Positions 33,065-45,297 of a DNA stretch of 64,000 nt are shown here, piece after piece. Source of the stretch: Raffaelea ambrosiae (lineage: Eukaryota; Ascomycota; Sordariomycetes; Ophiostomatales; Ophiostomataceae); the NCBI GenBank assembly GCA_002778195.1, contig PCDI01000002.1, positions 1 through 64,000 of the forward strand, given 5' to 3'. The position numbers were made by a program, and so were the translations under genes. The notes beneath the pieces were generated by a model. The model saw only the letters and a program-made list of their open reading frames with translations, searched no databases and had not been told where the DNA came from. Each line of letters begins with the position of its first letter. Position 1 is the first letter of the stretch.

Positions 33065-34646
33065 TCGTCTGTTGCGATTCGTATGTTTGTCAAAGATATC
33101 ACACTACTTCTATGCCCCCCTTTCTTTTCGCACCTCGGACACTACCGCGGGGTTTATGTGGGGAATACGAAGTTTGCCAGCTGTCTGCCAGCTGCTTGCC
33201 AGCTGTTCTCGTCTGGATGGGATTCTTGGCAACCTTCTTAACGTAACTAATAGCAGCACCTCCACTAATTAATAAGCGGGAATGGCGTCAGTCCAGTTTC
33301 GCTGTACGAGTACATAGTGTATCAGTCCCCGCTCTAAAGCATGCGGCTCTTGGCCAGCAAAGGATGGGTAGCCTGAGACGAGGAAAGCCAGTCAACTCGA
33401 TGAGGCGGACTCCGCCTTATTTTCTGGAGGCAATTTCATCCAATCAACCTGTCCTGCAGCCAAAGACGGGTGAGATACATTGCTAGTGCAATGCCAACAC
33501 ACATAAGACTTCTTCTCTAGAGGCTGAGCCATGCATGTCTCCTGTCGCAACCCGCCCCGAAAAGTTTGATTGGTGGTGCGCGAGTGGGAGTGCCACAGTG
33601 CAAACTCGTGGTCGCCAGGACAGTGTCGTCTGACTTCCTGACGATTGCATCCGCCAAATTAACTGACTGCTGCTGTGTTGTGATTTCCAGGACCGTTTTG
33701 AGACCCACAAAATCCGGGCAGGTTTGCCAGTAGAAGTCAACTACGTACTATTAAAACTGGCGTAGTTTCCAAGCCAAGGGCCGGCCAGCCCCTGGCCTTC
33801 TGGCACGAGCCCTGGTACTGGCTATGGATACACCTAAATGTTCTTCCTGGCTCACGTTTCGGTGGTGGGCGCAACAGGCCCCGACACGGCTTCTATCACC
33901 GCTCTACGGACAACTTGACCCTTTGTCTCTTCCGAGTCTGGTGCTCTTTCACCCTGCCCTCCTTGTCAACCCCCAATCTTCAACTCTTGCTCGGCCACAA
34001 CTGTGTCTGCGATCTTTGTAAAAAATGGCGCGTTGGGGGTCAGAGCAACCAACCAGCCTGTTGCCTAGACCTGCATGCAGGTTGGGCATTCATCCTACTA
34101 TTCAAGCCATCGTCATCTGCACTTGTGTGCCTCCTTCACGTCTTAGCGCTCGATGTGGTGGCATACACTGTGCGAGAGGTTCTGTCGTATGAAGACGCAG
34201 TCCTAAAGGAAGCGCATTGTCCAACCCGGTTCTGGGCTTTTTTGTTCTCGAGAGAGTTTCCGCTGCTTGAACCTTGTCGCTCCATATTTTTACTGTGCAA
34301 GCCTTGTCCGTCAGAGTTGGCTTCCCTTATGAACCTGAGCCTTCCCAACCCTCCTGTCCTTTGATCGATGCCCTTTTCTTTTCATCAACACATCTACCTA
34401 TCGGCAATGAATCTTTAACAAATTCAGTCTCACCGGCTCTCTCACGTCTATTAACTACAGGCTTGCGTCATATTCTGCGACATTGAGCTTCTGGTCGAGC
34501 TGCTGTAGACAGAGCCAGCCAGACAGAGCCCAGGACTCCCAAACCAACCNCCCCCCCCCTCTTTGCGGCCCCCCCGCCCGCGGCCCATACCAATCGTCTT
34601 TTCTTCGCCTTCGACGCCTTCACACCTTCACACGACCGTGATCACC
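33065..34646. other. Intergenic region and long C/T-rich leader
   Basis: It holds two back-to-back promoters. From about 33830 onward the plus strand is rich in CT, ending in TTCACACGACC just before the zinc-finger gene, which is typical of a long fungal 5' leader. An ambiguous base at 34550 lies at the start of a C run. Short frames here are probably not coding. Confidence 0.45.
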
Positions 34647-36030
34647 ATGGATAGCAACCAGCGTAATATTGCGGCACTGACAAACCGGATTCGTGAACTG
34701 GAGCAGATTGTCGCGACATCCAATGTTGCTCACCACCAGGCTTCATTTGCTACCGAAGCAGGGCAGTTGTTACCAACCCACTATGCTCTAGATGCAATCA
34801 GAACTGCACCGAATCTCCTCGATGTCAGTGGCAACCACGTGCGTTTCATGTTGTCCTCCATGAACTTACACACACATAAGCTCTATGCTCTAACATGAAA
34901 AAGTTGGATACCTTAAGCGCCCAAACTCTTGGTGCTCCTCCTTTGAAGCGTTCCAAAACAACACACACCCCCCAAATTCGTCGTCCACCTGCAGCTACAC
35001 GCATGAACCGCTCGAGTTCATCAACTCAGGCACTGTCTCTTCGTTCCAGCCCAACAGCACAGCCTACCCTTACACGAGCAGCATATGCAATTTCATCCAC
35101 ACCCAAGGCAGCTATCACGATTCCGAAAATGACGGTGCATCCTTTAGTCGGTTTTAATCATAATCTTAATGCTACCATACACAACAACACACTTCTGGGA
35201 CAGGGTACATCTATGCCTAAGCCAGCGTTCGAAACTTTTCAGCTCTCATCACCGTTGACTGATAGTGGGCCCGACGATGTGTGCATGGATCCCAGTCACT
35301 TCTTACTGTCACGGGGTTGTCACGACTCTTTGCAACCCCTTTCTCCCTGGGACACACCATCTTTTATTCCACCACAGTTCTCAACCCCGACATCATCCCA
35401 GTGGCCCCTGTTGTCATCCTCATCCGCATCTGGACTTTCCTCTACGAGCGGATCGTTGCCAGAGAATGTGACTTTGGGCACCACGATGACCAGTCTCTAC
35501 AGCGAGGACTTTCCTGATAGTTTCTCTACGTCTTTTGACATGATCCGGACCGATTCCCACGATTCGTTCAACGCTGCCCCAACCCACATTCAGCGAAGCA
35601 GTGTATCTATGGCTTGCGGCGCGGCCGACGGCCGTGTTGATCTTGTTGGAAGTGATGAGGATGTTAGGGGCGTCGGGTCAAAATATCCTGTGCCGGCACA
35701 TGCTTTCAGTACAGAATTGGGGTCCGACTCGGCTATCGCCCAACACATCTCAACTGATTTTGAGAAGAACGGTGTGACTGAACTCCCGTCTTGTCAGTAC
35801 AATGCAGAGTTTGGACTTGAAAGGTCAATGGCTACCGCCAGCACTGATGGCGAACGACTTGACTCCGAAATGATTCGTTCCATATCCAACAACAGTGCCA
35901 AATCCACCCAATCTCTCCGAATGAGGGCTCAGCATTCACTCCGTCGTCAATTGGATAATGCCACCAAGACCATTTTACAACCAAAGGGTTCTGCCCCTTC
36001 TGAGCTTAGCACGACTGCTCCGCTACAGCG

Positions 36031-36125
<95 letters not shown>

Positions 36126-36243
36126 NNNNNNNNNNNNNNNNNNNNNNNNNNNNNNNNNNNNNNNNNNNNNNNNNNNNNNNNNNNNNNNNNNNNNNNNNNN
36201 NNNNNNNNNNNNNNNNNNNNNNNNNNNNNNNNNNNNNNNNNNN

Positions 36244-36297
<54 letters not shown>

Positions 36298-36307
36298 AAA
36301 CAACAAG

Positions 36308-36368
<61 letters not shown>

Positions 36369-37365
36369 ACAAGAGCAACAGCAACAACAAGAACCATATG
36401 TCACTTCCTCCCATGTCATTCTCGAAGGACGAACCAAGGACGGAAAGAAGGAGATTTCCAAGGCTAAATATGTGCGTCCAACACGCGACAAGCTCAAGTG
36501 TGACCTCTGTAACAAATGTCCAGACGGCTTCCGAGGCGAGCACGAACTACGCCGACATAAGAGCGCGAAACATAGCACTGTTTCCAAGAGGTACATCTGC
36601 CGGGATCCCAGAGATGACAATATTCACAGCACAGTCATGGCCATCAACCCGCTCAGTAGTTGCAAAAAATGTTGCAATAAAAAGGAGTACACTGCATATT
36701 ACAATGCAGCAGAACACCTACGGCGAGCCCATTTCAAGATGAAGCCCCGAAAAGGAATGGACCGAGCCGCTTCTAGTGACTCCAGCAACAAAAATGACAA
36801 TCCTGTTGATTGGCCTCCAATGCAAGAATTGAAGAAGAACTGGATGGTTGAGGTCTCGGGATCTGCCGTAGCCGACTCTGTGGCTCGCGGCGACACAACC
36901 GACAATGCCCCAGACAGCGATAGTGGCACAACACTATTTCAAGTTTCAGATAATGTTTCTGTCAGTGCCAGTGTCAATGACATGCTTGGCGAAATGGAAT
37001 CGTTTCTGGACGTGAGATTTGGCACAGTTGGAGACCCTGGTGTCATAACACCTATCAACAACAACTACTCCCACGTGTCAGAACTTACAGATAATTCTGT
37101 TGGTTTAACTATGTCTCTGCCTTCTCGTGATCATATACCCCCTGACTTTCACGGGGAGCTTACTTCTCAAGTTGGCTTCGAGGAATTGCACACTGGGTTC
37201 ACTAGCAACCCCGAGTTGGTAACATCCTTTACTCGCAACTCAGCACATGACCATGGGGACCAAACTGCGTTTGAAAAAGATTTCGTGGGCTTTAGACAAG
37301 TGTCTACCATTCTCAATGACTCTCCTGAATTTGATTTCTCGATGTCCTTCAAGAATACAATATGA
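34647..37365 (+). CDS. PolyQ C2H2-type zinc-finger protein, probable regulator
   Basis: A large nuclear-type protein of about 880 aa plus an unknown repeat length. Exon 1 is 34647-34838. The intron is 34839-34903, with donor GTGCGT, branch CTAAC and a close AAAAAG acceptor. Exon 2 runs to 37365. The ATG sits in the context ATCACCATGG. Residues about 8-20 form a short coiled coil (IAALTNRIRELEQIV). A Ser/Thr/Pro-rich region follows, then a polyQ tract from about 36031 broken by a 118-N gap. After the gap come KCDLCNKCPDGFRGEHELRR with HKSAKH, then CKKCCNKKEYTAYYNAAEHL and RRAHF. This pair of Cys/His units is known from fungal zinc-finger proteins (DUF7896-like). An acidic Ser-rich C-terminus could activate transcription. 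Frames on the two sides of the gap agree only if the true gap is 3n+2 bases. DNA target unknown. Confidence 0.85.
36031..36391. repeat. CAG/CAA polyglutamine repeat with 118-N gap
   Basis: CAGCAA hexamers run from about 36031 to the gap at 36126-36243 and on to about 36391, with a few AAA, GAG and CAACAA variants after the gap. All variants still code Gln, Lys or Glu in the gene's frame. The gap marks an unassembled repeat, so its real length is unknown. Confidence 0.95.
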
Positions 37366-39904
37366 ATCTTGTCTCTTAAGCTTTTTTTCGAGAAAGGTTA
37401 GAAGCCTTCACTTCCTCTGTTTGCGCCTACGTGTTTGCTACGCACTTTCGTTTCTCAACCCTTCAACCCCTTCGGTCTACATGCTGTTTACTTGTGTTCC
37501 CCCGTTGTTCATATGCATGGCTATTTCGCGAACACCGCCGCCCTTTTGTCAAGCGCTTTGAATCTTTTCACTTGTCCCAGCATCTGTGTCACTATGGAAG
37601 TTTTTTTTGTCATAATTCTGTTCCCTGCCTATATCCTGTTTTGAGCAAGTCTGCGTCAGGCCGATGTAGTGGTTGAGCTCGTTATCTCGCGCACCCCCTT
37701 TTTGGCGACTTTGTTGAAAAATACTGGGCGGGATGTATTCCATGTACGATACGGGTTTCAAATATGAACAAACGCAGGTGCCATTATATGTGCATAGTAT
37801 TCTCTGCTGTTTATTGCGACGTTTCATTTAGTTCGAGTGCAAAGGTAAGACTTAAGCTTAACATCCATGTGATTTAGTAATTTGTTCGTGGTACGCATGT
37901 TGGTAGTAGCTTGTTGCACTTTGAGTGAGGCAAGAGAAACCCCACCACACGGCGGGAGGCTTTAACAAACTCGCTTCCGTGAATTGAAATGTATTGAATC
38001 GTGACATTACCATGCCACAAATTACATACTTCATACCATACAGACACGATACAATTACTCTCTGGACCAAGTTAACAGTCACCACGTGATAGGCAGTGGC
38101 ATAGACAAACCCAATTAAAATGTGCCAAAGCTGTGGGGACTTCGCAGAGCCGCAAGGCTGACCCCAAATACTTCCACTTCTGAAACCTGATGGAAGACGG
38201 TAAATTATCGGCATTATCTACTATGATGCTGCTCGCTTTGGCCTCGTCTGGAAGTCAACCTCAATTTCTACCTGGATATTTTGAGTGAGTGGTAACAATT
38301 TAAATAGACCCCAGGCTTAAAAGAACTGCCCAAGTGTTGCTCAAGTGTTACGTTCACTAGAGTTACATGCATGCAAGACTTCTATCTGGAGTTGACACCT
38401 TTTCGATTATGCAATTCAAGCATCGCAGTTCATTGCACTCCACGCATTTATCGTAGATATCAATTAACATAGGCCCGTAATTGCAATGGCACTTTTTTTC
38501 TGTCGTCAGCATGTCACTGTGGCTAAGGCAACGATAACGTATTAGTATGCGAACAGAAGGCATAACTCACACAGAACCACAGCAATCTTTCATCATCGTG
38601 GTTATTTTCGTATCGCAGCTTCTTTCTTTTAGTTGAGAAACCGTGTGTTCTGAAATATAGATGGTACTTCATTTCCATTATGCGAACGATGTTGGGTGAA
38701 GTGTTGGCTTAGTTATATTGGCATCGAGAGTTCGTTCTGCTTACAATTTAGTCTCATACCTCTCTTTTATATTTCAAGAACCAGTCGCCCACAATATCCT
38801 AACTATTCCGTGCTTGGGCCGTAATACGTGGCGACAAAAGGCACTGCCATAGGCAGAAATAACTCCACAGAACTTCTCCTCCAGCACTACGATTGGGAGC
38901 CAAGGAAACGAATTGAGGCTCTGCGATAGCCTCACACCCTGACAAATTTTATCAATGTGAGCGGAATCACGAACTAACGCACCCTGCTGTTCAATAAGCC
39001 AGTCAGACAAGAGAGGCCGGGGTGTACAAAGCGCTAGGTATAAACAGAGGGGTGTGCGGTCTCTTGGACATTGCGGTCGCCTGGAAAGACCCGGGGTAAA
39101 GGTTACCGTAAGGTGATAATAGAACGATAAAAACCCAGTGGTACAATGGTTTGAAATATGCACAGAGTTGAGATGGTGCTATTGCGGACATGTTTTCAAA
39201 AAAATAGTCCTTCTTTTACCCTTCCAGGAGCGATGTTATAGAAGGTTGACGGTTTAAAGTTGTGAAGGGAAGGGGGGAGAGGCATACGAGTACTCGTGTC
39301 CATACCATCCAATGTATTAAACCCCTTTGCATGAAACTCCATTGTCCTGCCTGAAAATTTAGTACGCCCTCGTCTTCTTCTTCTTCTTCTTCTTCTTCTT
39401 ATCCTAGATTTCCGTATTCTGTTCCTCTTAACTTCTTCTCCTTCAAATTACTCTTGTAATGACTCTTGTTCGGGGGCTTCAAATTTTTTTTTTTTGGGGG
39501 GGGGGGGTTAGCTTGTTAAATAACCAAACAATCTAAAGCCCAGGAAAAAGAAGGCACAGATAGGAAACTAAACCCCCCAAGAGATCCGTTACTGATAGAC
39601 TGCCAATCGAAAATATTATCGGGAAGAAGACATTCAGAATGGAGGCGAACCGTGGCTCTTGTCGACAATATTACATGTTTCTGTTCGACTTTGAGGCACA
39701 TTGCGGGCTTCCTGCGCTATTGTGGTAACCTACAATGGGCTTTAGTTACTGGTGTGGTCACTAGGTGTAGTCGTACGAGTAGCGCCCATAGTTCTTTTAA
39801 TACGAAGCGATTAGATAAGCAAATTCCCGCACAGCTCCAACTTCGAAGGTGTCATTTTCAGATGTGTAGCTTCACTTCCATCTTAACGCACCTAACAGAT
39901 CACA
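37366..39904. other. 2.5-kb stretch with CTT microsatellite, no recognised gene
   Basis: It lies between the zinc-finger gene and the Yos9-like gene. A (CTT)n run lies at about 39373-39400 and a T run followed by 11 G at about 39487-39507. The longest open frames (about 130 codons) overlap on both strands and have no motif. Confidence 0.5.
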
Positions 39905-41771
39905 ATGACCGGCACTATGCGGTATCTCGGCATAGCTCTTCTGGCCTCATTTCAGGTCTGCAGAGCTCGACAAGCTGGATTCAGTATCCATGAAGACATT
40001 CTTGCTCATCCACAGGTTACATTTGCCCATCTGCCGCGTTAGCTTCATAGGAATGGAGTTCACAAGCTGACGCAGAGCGCTTCGAGTTTAGTTTGAGGTT
40101 GTCTTTTCGGAATCATACATTCTCGAGCACGATGCGCATATTCTTATTAGCAGCATAAATCATCGCGACCATTCCTCCGCGTACAGAGCCGATGTCGACC
40201 CGGTGCAACGTGGCCTCACCCGCCCAACGCTGCCAACTGGTGCAGATGGCGATACGCAACCACTTCGGCCAACGGCTTCCCTTAACGACAAAGATGACAC
40301 TTCGAGCGAGGGCGATGGTAGTGCACAAGTGTCAGAAACGTTCGAAGTCATGAATGTTCCGCCGTCACGCTACCTGTGCTCGGTTCCAGTGTTGGCACCC
40401 CCAGCTGCCCCAAACCAGACGGCCACAGAACTAGCCAAGGCAGAAGAAGCAAAAGAACTGACCCGGGCGTCGGTTCGCGGAGGCGAGCTTATCAGCAGAA
40501 TGGAGGGAGAATGCCTATATTACGTCTCGGGTTGGTGGAGCTATAGCTTTTGCTATGGCCAGGAAATTGTGCAATTCCACGCGTTGACCACGAAGGCGGG
40601 AAGGCCAGTCAAAGATCCGCACAGCCAGGAGTACGTCTTGGGGCGCATGCGTAAACGACAGGGTCAACAGGAGCCGAAGAAGGCGCATCAGAACGACCAG
40701 CGCCAACATAAATTCCATCGAAAGGGCGATTTGGATGTGCAGAAACCAACTGGTGCGGCGACGGGCGACGAACTCGACCAACACAACACAGAGCTACAGG
40801 TCAAGGGCGACCAACGGTTCATGGTTCAGCACATTGTGGCTGGAACGATCTGTGATTTGACAGGCCGTGAGCGCACAATTGAAATTCAGTACCACTGTAA
40901 TCCAGGTGGAACAAGCGATCGCATCAGCTGGATCAAAGAAGTCACGACGTGCGCGTACCTCATGGAGGTTCGCACGCCACGTCTCTGTGAAGAGGAAGCA
41001 TTTCTGCCGCCAAAGCCAGCACATGCACACCCCATAAGCTGCCGCTTGATCATCACAGCAGAGGAGGCGGCCAGTTGGCATAAGCATGATGCAATTGAGT
41101 CTCGGGGGGACATGCATGGGGCACCGGAAGTGGCCCCAGCTTCGGAAAGGCAGCAGGAGAAGAGACAGCAAGCAGAGGTAAACGATGAACACGAAGAGGC
41201 AATGCACCAACCTGACTTCACTGTCGGTGGAGTGGTTGTCGGGGCCCGGGAGACATTAGGGACGGGGAGGGATGGGCAGCCACCCATCAAACTCCCACCT
41301 CCACAGGGATTTATGGCAGGCGGCCCCCGGCAAGCGAACGATGTCCGATTCGTCAAGCTGGTTGCAAAGGCTTCTAGTGTGCACGATGGTGGGAGAATGG
41401 AGATTCTCTCCAAAGATGAGATCAATAAACTGGGCTTGAGCCCCAATGTGATCGAAGAACTGTGTGACAAGCTGCACACGATAGCCGGAGGCAAGGCTTG
41501 GAAACTGGAAGCTGTCGAGGTACCAGGGCAACAGCAATTGGAGCTCCGTGCTATTCTAGAGCCAGGGGAGGAGGAAAGTGTTCCATTGGATGCACAGAGC
41601 GATGCTCGCACAGTCACTGGGCAGAATGATGGGAATGCGGCGGGTGCGGGGGACGGAGGCGGCGGAGCTCTCGGAAAGTCCTCTAGTGATGCCGCCAAAG
41701 ATGGAGAAGAAGACGGCGGGCGGGATGTACATGAAGGAAGTGAAGAAACTTTCAAGAGGGATGAGCTCTGA
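39905..41771 (+). CDS. Yos9/OS-9-like ER lectin with MRH domain
   Basis: A predicted 596-aa ER-lumenal lectin that reads trimmed mannose on misfolded glycoproteins and hands them to the Hrd1 ER-associated degradation complex. Exon 1 is 39905-40015 and exon 2 is 40092-41771, with a 76-nt intron (GTTACA..GTTTAG). Exon 1 encodes the signal peptide (MRYLGIALLASFQVCRA) and the start of the conserved AGFSIHEDILAHPQ block. Exon 2 completes it with FEVVFSESYILEHDA. The mannose-6-phosphate-receptor-homology domain lies at about residues 178-330, with CLYYVSGWWSYSFCYGQEIV, YVLGRM and a distal ICDLTGRERTIEIQYHC plus EVTTCAYLMEVRTPRLC. The tail after residue 350 is polar and repeat-poor. The last four residues are RDEL, a variant of the KDEL/HDEL retrieval signal. 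The upstream ATG at 39905 gives four residues before the likely signal-peptide start. Confidence 0.93.
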
Positions 41772-42666
41772 GGTGCTGAGCTTCAGCGTCCTTGCTCTTC
41801 TGAGCGTTGATAACTTTATTATATGAATTTTGTCATGGCGTTATGAAAGGAGTATAGTTGTGCACCGTTGTTTTTCCTGTTCTCGTATTTTGCTTTGTTT
41901 TGCTTCGTTTCGTTTCGATTCTATTTGATATGATTTCTTGTGTCTTGTTTTTCTTTTCTCTGGGCTGCCCATTTTGATTCGGCAGCCGGGTTGCCTGATT
42001 TCAGGCAATATGACGTAAGTTTCTTCATTTGGGCGCCTAGTAAAACCTTTCGCCTTAGTGCCATGTAGACGCCCCGATATCGCGCCTCGTGTTTTTAGGG
42101 CCCTGGAGGCTAGCATGGTCCCAAGGGGTAAGCCCTTCAACGTCTTTGTAGACTGACGCTGCTGCTGGCATATTGCATAGCCGGTTATTGCATCGAGACA
42201 AATTTTGTCGCGGAGGCAATTCTCTCTCCCCGCGAAAGGCTTGCCACCGTTCTCTACAGTGCTATTGCCGTGCAAGTATATCCCTCGCTCCTTCCCTAGA
42301 AGCTGCACCACCCAACAGCCGGCATCACCAGAAGAGCACCGCCAGTTCAGCTTGTGTGCAAACGACCGCCTTCCCCATCAAAATTCTGCAGCCAGCGGCT
42401 TCCCCCCCGCATTGCTCCGCCCCGCCTTATCCGACCAACCATCCTGCAACATTTTTTTCTCTCTCTCTTTCGCCCTCCTCCTGTCGCATAACGCTGTCGC
42501 CGACCAACGCGCAGGCTCCTCGACTGGCGACTTCGTGGCAATATTCTGTACGAGCTTCCGTGCGTGCCTCGCGCGCTGCAGACTGGCTCTCTTCGAACGG
42601 ACACCCCAACTGTCTTGCCGCGGAGAACAGACTGCGCAAGGGAGACATGTTTGGCGCGTCTCCAAG
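41772..42666. other. Intergenic region and C/T-rich leader
   Basis: It holds the 3' end of the Yos9-like gene and the 5' leader of the Zn(II)2Cys6 gene. The T-rich stretch at 41870-41960 (TTTGCTTTGTTTTGC) fits a 3' region. From 42380 the plus strand becomes C/T-rich. No separate gene. Confidence 0.45.
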
Positions 42667-45297
42667 ATGAAAACCGAAGACTGTGGCAATGATTCGATTC
42701 TTACGTCGCTGTCGCCGCCGTCGCCATTGCACGGCATCACCTCGTCCAATCCCGACTCTGCGGGTGCCGCACACGCGGCGCAGCCAAAACGCACCGTTTG
42801 CGACCACTGCCGCCGTCGAAGTAGGTCCCTACAACTGGCGCAACAGACTGCGGCAGACGACAGCGAAGCCGTTCGAGCCCCGGGCAGCCTGACAATCGCT
42901 CCCTGACGTGACCGGCCAAGCCCTGGGTCTCCTGACTTTGCTGTCGCCCGCACGCGCCATCTCCGTATGTGTGGCGACTCGCCGTCGACTCGCGTGCTGA
43001 CCAGCTCCCTCTTGCTCCAGGAATCCGCTGTGATGGCAAGCTTCCGTGTCAACCATGCATCAACGCGTCGCTGGTTTGCAAGCGAGACCACGTCCCGCTG
43101 AAGCGCGGGCCAAAGCGCGGACGCGGCCGGGTCATTAACGAGCTCCGCGAGCGGTATTCACTCGACAGCGGTGGCAGTGCGAAACACAGCCGTGAAAGCA
43201 GCACCGACATGTGAGCGCTCTTCGCCACCACCTCTACCCCCCCAAGCATCATTTGCGCCTTCTCTATCATCCAAGGCGTCTTCCCATCCTGACCAGAGCC
43301 TGTTGCTCATACCATCCTCTGTCTAGAACAAACATACCCTCCGCGTCCATTCCGTCCACCCCCCGGTCGCCGCCCCCCCCTCCATCCGACATCTCCTGGC
43401 AGAATGTTTCCACCGATCCTCGACATGCGCCCGAGCCCGGTGGTGCCTTTTCCACAGAGCAGTTCCGCCCTACAAGCCGCAGCTATATTCCTCTGGCTCC
43501 CAGATGTATCGAACTCTATTACGAGCATATCTACCCGATTATGCCGCTCCCCTTCATGCCTGCTGTGCGTGGCATGGTTGTGCGTTCGCCGTCTCTGGGC
43601 GACCTCACGCCATCCGAACGAACATATTTGTTTGCTCTCTGCGCGCTCACATGCTTCCATATGTCTGGGCAAAACATTACCGCAGATGCCCCAACACCGT
43701 CATGGGAGTCGGCTGGTCGTTTCTTCCTGGATGAGTGCATTGCCGCGCGGCAGGCGTACGATTTCTTCAGCGACCAGTCACTTCACGCTGTAATCTCATC
43801 TTTTTGGCTATCAACGTCGTTTTTTGAAATCAACCAATCGCGCAAATCGTGGCTCTATCTTCGAGAAGCGCTCTCTCTGGCGCAGGAGTTGCGACTGCAC
43901 GATGACTCGGCTTACTATGGCTTAGATCCGGCCGAAGCACTTTGTCGGCAGCGAGTATTCTGGCAACTCTTTGTCACTGAACGGTATGTATCACAAGTTC
44001 GTCCCATCGCACAGCTGTCTGGACTCTATCCAGCTACAAGGACTGAACGCTTACTGGGATTAGATCCTTTGCCATCTTGAGGAACAAGCCCATTACGCTG
44101 AAGAAGATACCTGCGCTTCCAACCACACGCCACCCCTATGAAGACCCAGAAATCCACTCTGGGTTTCTGCAGCTCATAAGCTCGTACGTCCCTTTAGACG
44201 AATCTTTTGTCAACGCCTGGAATGAAGGCACCGACCCACGTGTCAGTGCCACGACGTATTTAGCCCTGCAGAATCTGCTTGCGCAACCACCTGCATTCCT
44301 CTGCCGGCAACACGTCGGGACGGTTACTTCGGCTGCAGGAAGTCCAGTCGGTGACACCACGTCGTCGGTCACAGTTCCTGCGGAAAAATCCGTTATCAAC
44401 GAACCAGAACATCACCAAGTGGCAGGCGATGAGGCAGCGGAAGTGGATGCCGAACCAGGCACAACAGCCATTCAAAAGGCTGACCTACTGGTAACGCAAC
44501 AATGGCTGCGACTCATTGTGTGGCAGTCGTCTTTTCGCCAAGGACTCCTTTCATGGCTGTCTCCGGACGAGAGCATGCGTTTCACATTCCCGCTGAGCAT
44601 AGCGAGCCGCACGGCTTCGGTATTGCAGAACCTTCCGCCTCAAGCTATTGAAGTTCATGGCATGGGTATCTTCGAGAAAATATTTGAAATTGGCACTTGG
44701 TCCATGAATGTGCTGGAGGCATACAACAAGACGATATCAAATACGAACACGACAGCTGCTGGCGGCATCACTGGCATGGATTTCGCTGGGGCGGCAGACA
44801 TCGGCGTGCTTGGCGTTGGCCGGATGGGCTCTTCCATTGACCCACTCGAGTTCTTTGTACGCACGTTGAGCGCGAGTCCCAACAGCAGAACACAGTATGC
44901 TGAGAGGCTTCTAATGTTTGCAAACGAACACCCAAGCGGTATGCGGATGGCATTATCGCCTTCCCTATCATCGCCGTCCTCTCCGGAGTTGTTGTCTTCT
45001 CCGGGGCGACATACCTGGGATGGCATAGCCGCCCAGTCGAACAATATGTTTGGTACGGTACTAGGCGAAGTGACGGACGATGCAGAGTCCGGGGATGCTG
45101 CAGAACCCGTCTATCATGATGATGTGACACGCTCGCCGAGTCTTTCTGGAGGCAGTACATATGACTGGATGGCCAACAGAAGCCGCCACCAAAGCGTGAG
45201 TAGTTTCGGGGAAGACTTCCATATTGCAGAAGGATACGGTCTCCCATACGACATGGCCACAAGTCCGTCCGTGAACGGCACCGGGAACAACATTTGA
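42667..45297 (+). CDS. Zn(II)2Cys6 fungal transcription factor
   Basis: A predicted 744-aa nuclear regulator. Four exons: 42667-42820, 43021-43210, 43327-43983 and 44064-45297. The zinc cluster (about residues 46-75) reads CDHCRRRRIRCDGKLPCQPC followed by CKRDH, with all six Cys. It is cut by a 200-nt intron inside the basic loop. KRGPKRGRG follows, a linker typical of MAL-activator-like regulators. The middle homology region begins at FRPTSRSYIPLAPRCIELYY and includes ALCALTCFHMSGQ, RFFLDECIAARQ and EALCRQRVFWQLFVTERSFA. The second half has LNxxQ-like DPRVSATTYLALQ, TQQWLRLIVWQSSFRQGLL and VHGMGIFEKIFEIG. The C-tail is Ser-rich. Acceptors at 43275, 43296 and 43326 all keep phase; 43326 fits the CTGAC branch best. 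Sugar regulation is a guess from the family. Confidence 0.9.

Noticed and set aside
35947..36620. Poly-Leu, poly-Cys, Val-Ala and Asn-Ser frames over the CAG repeat
   Set aside because: They are other-frame and antisense readings of the polyglutamine repeat and pass through the N gap.
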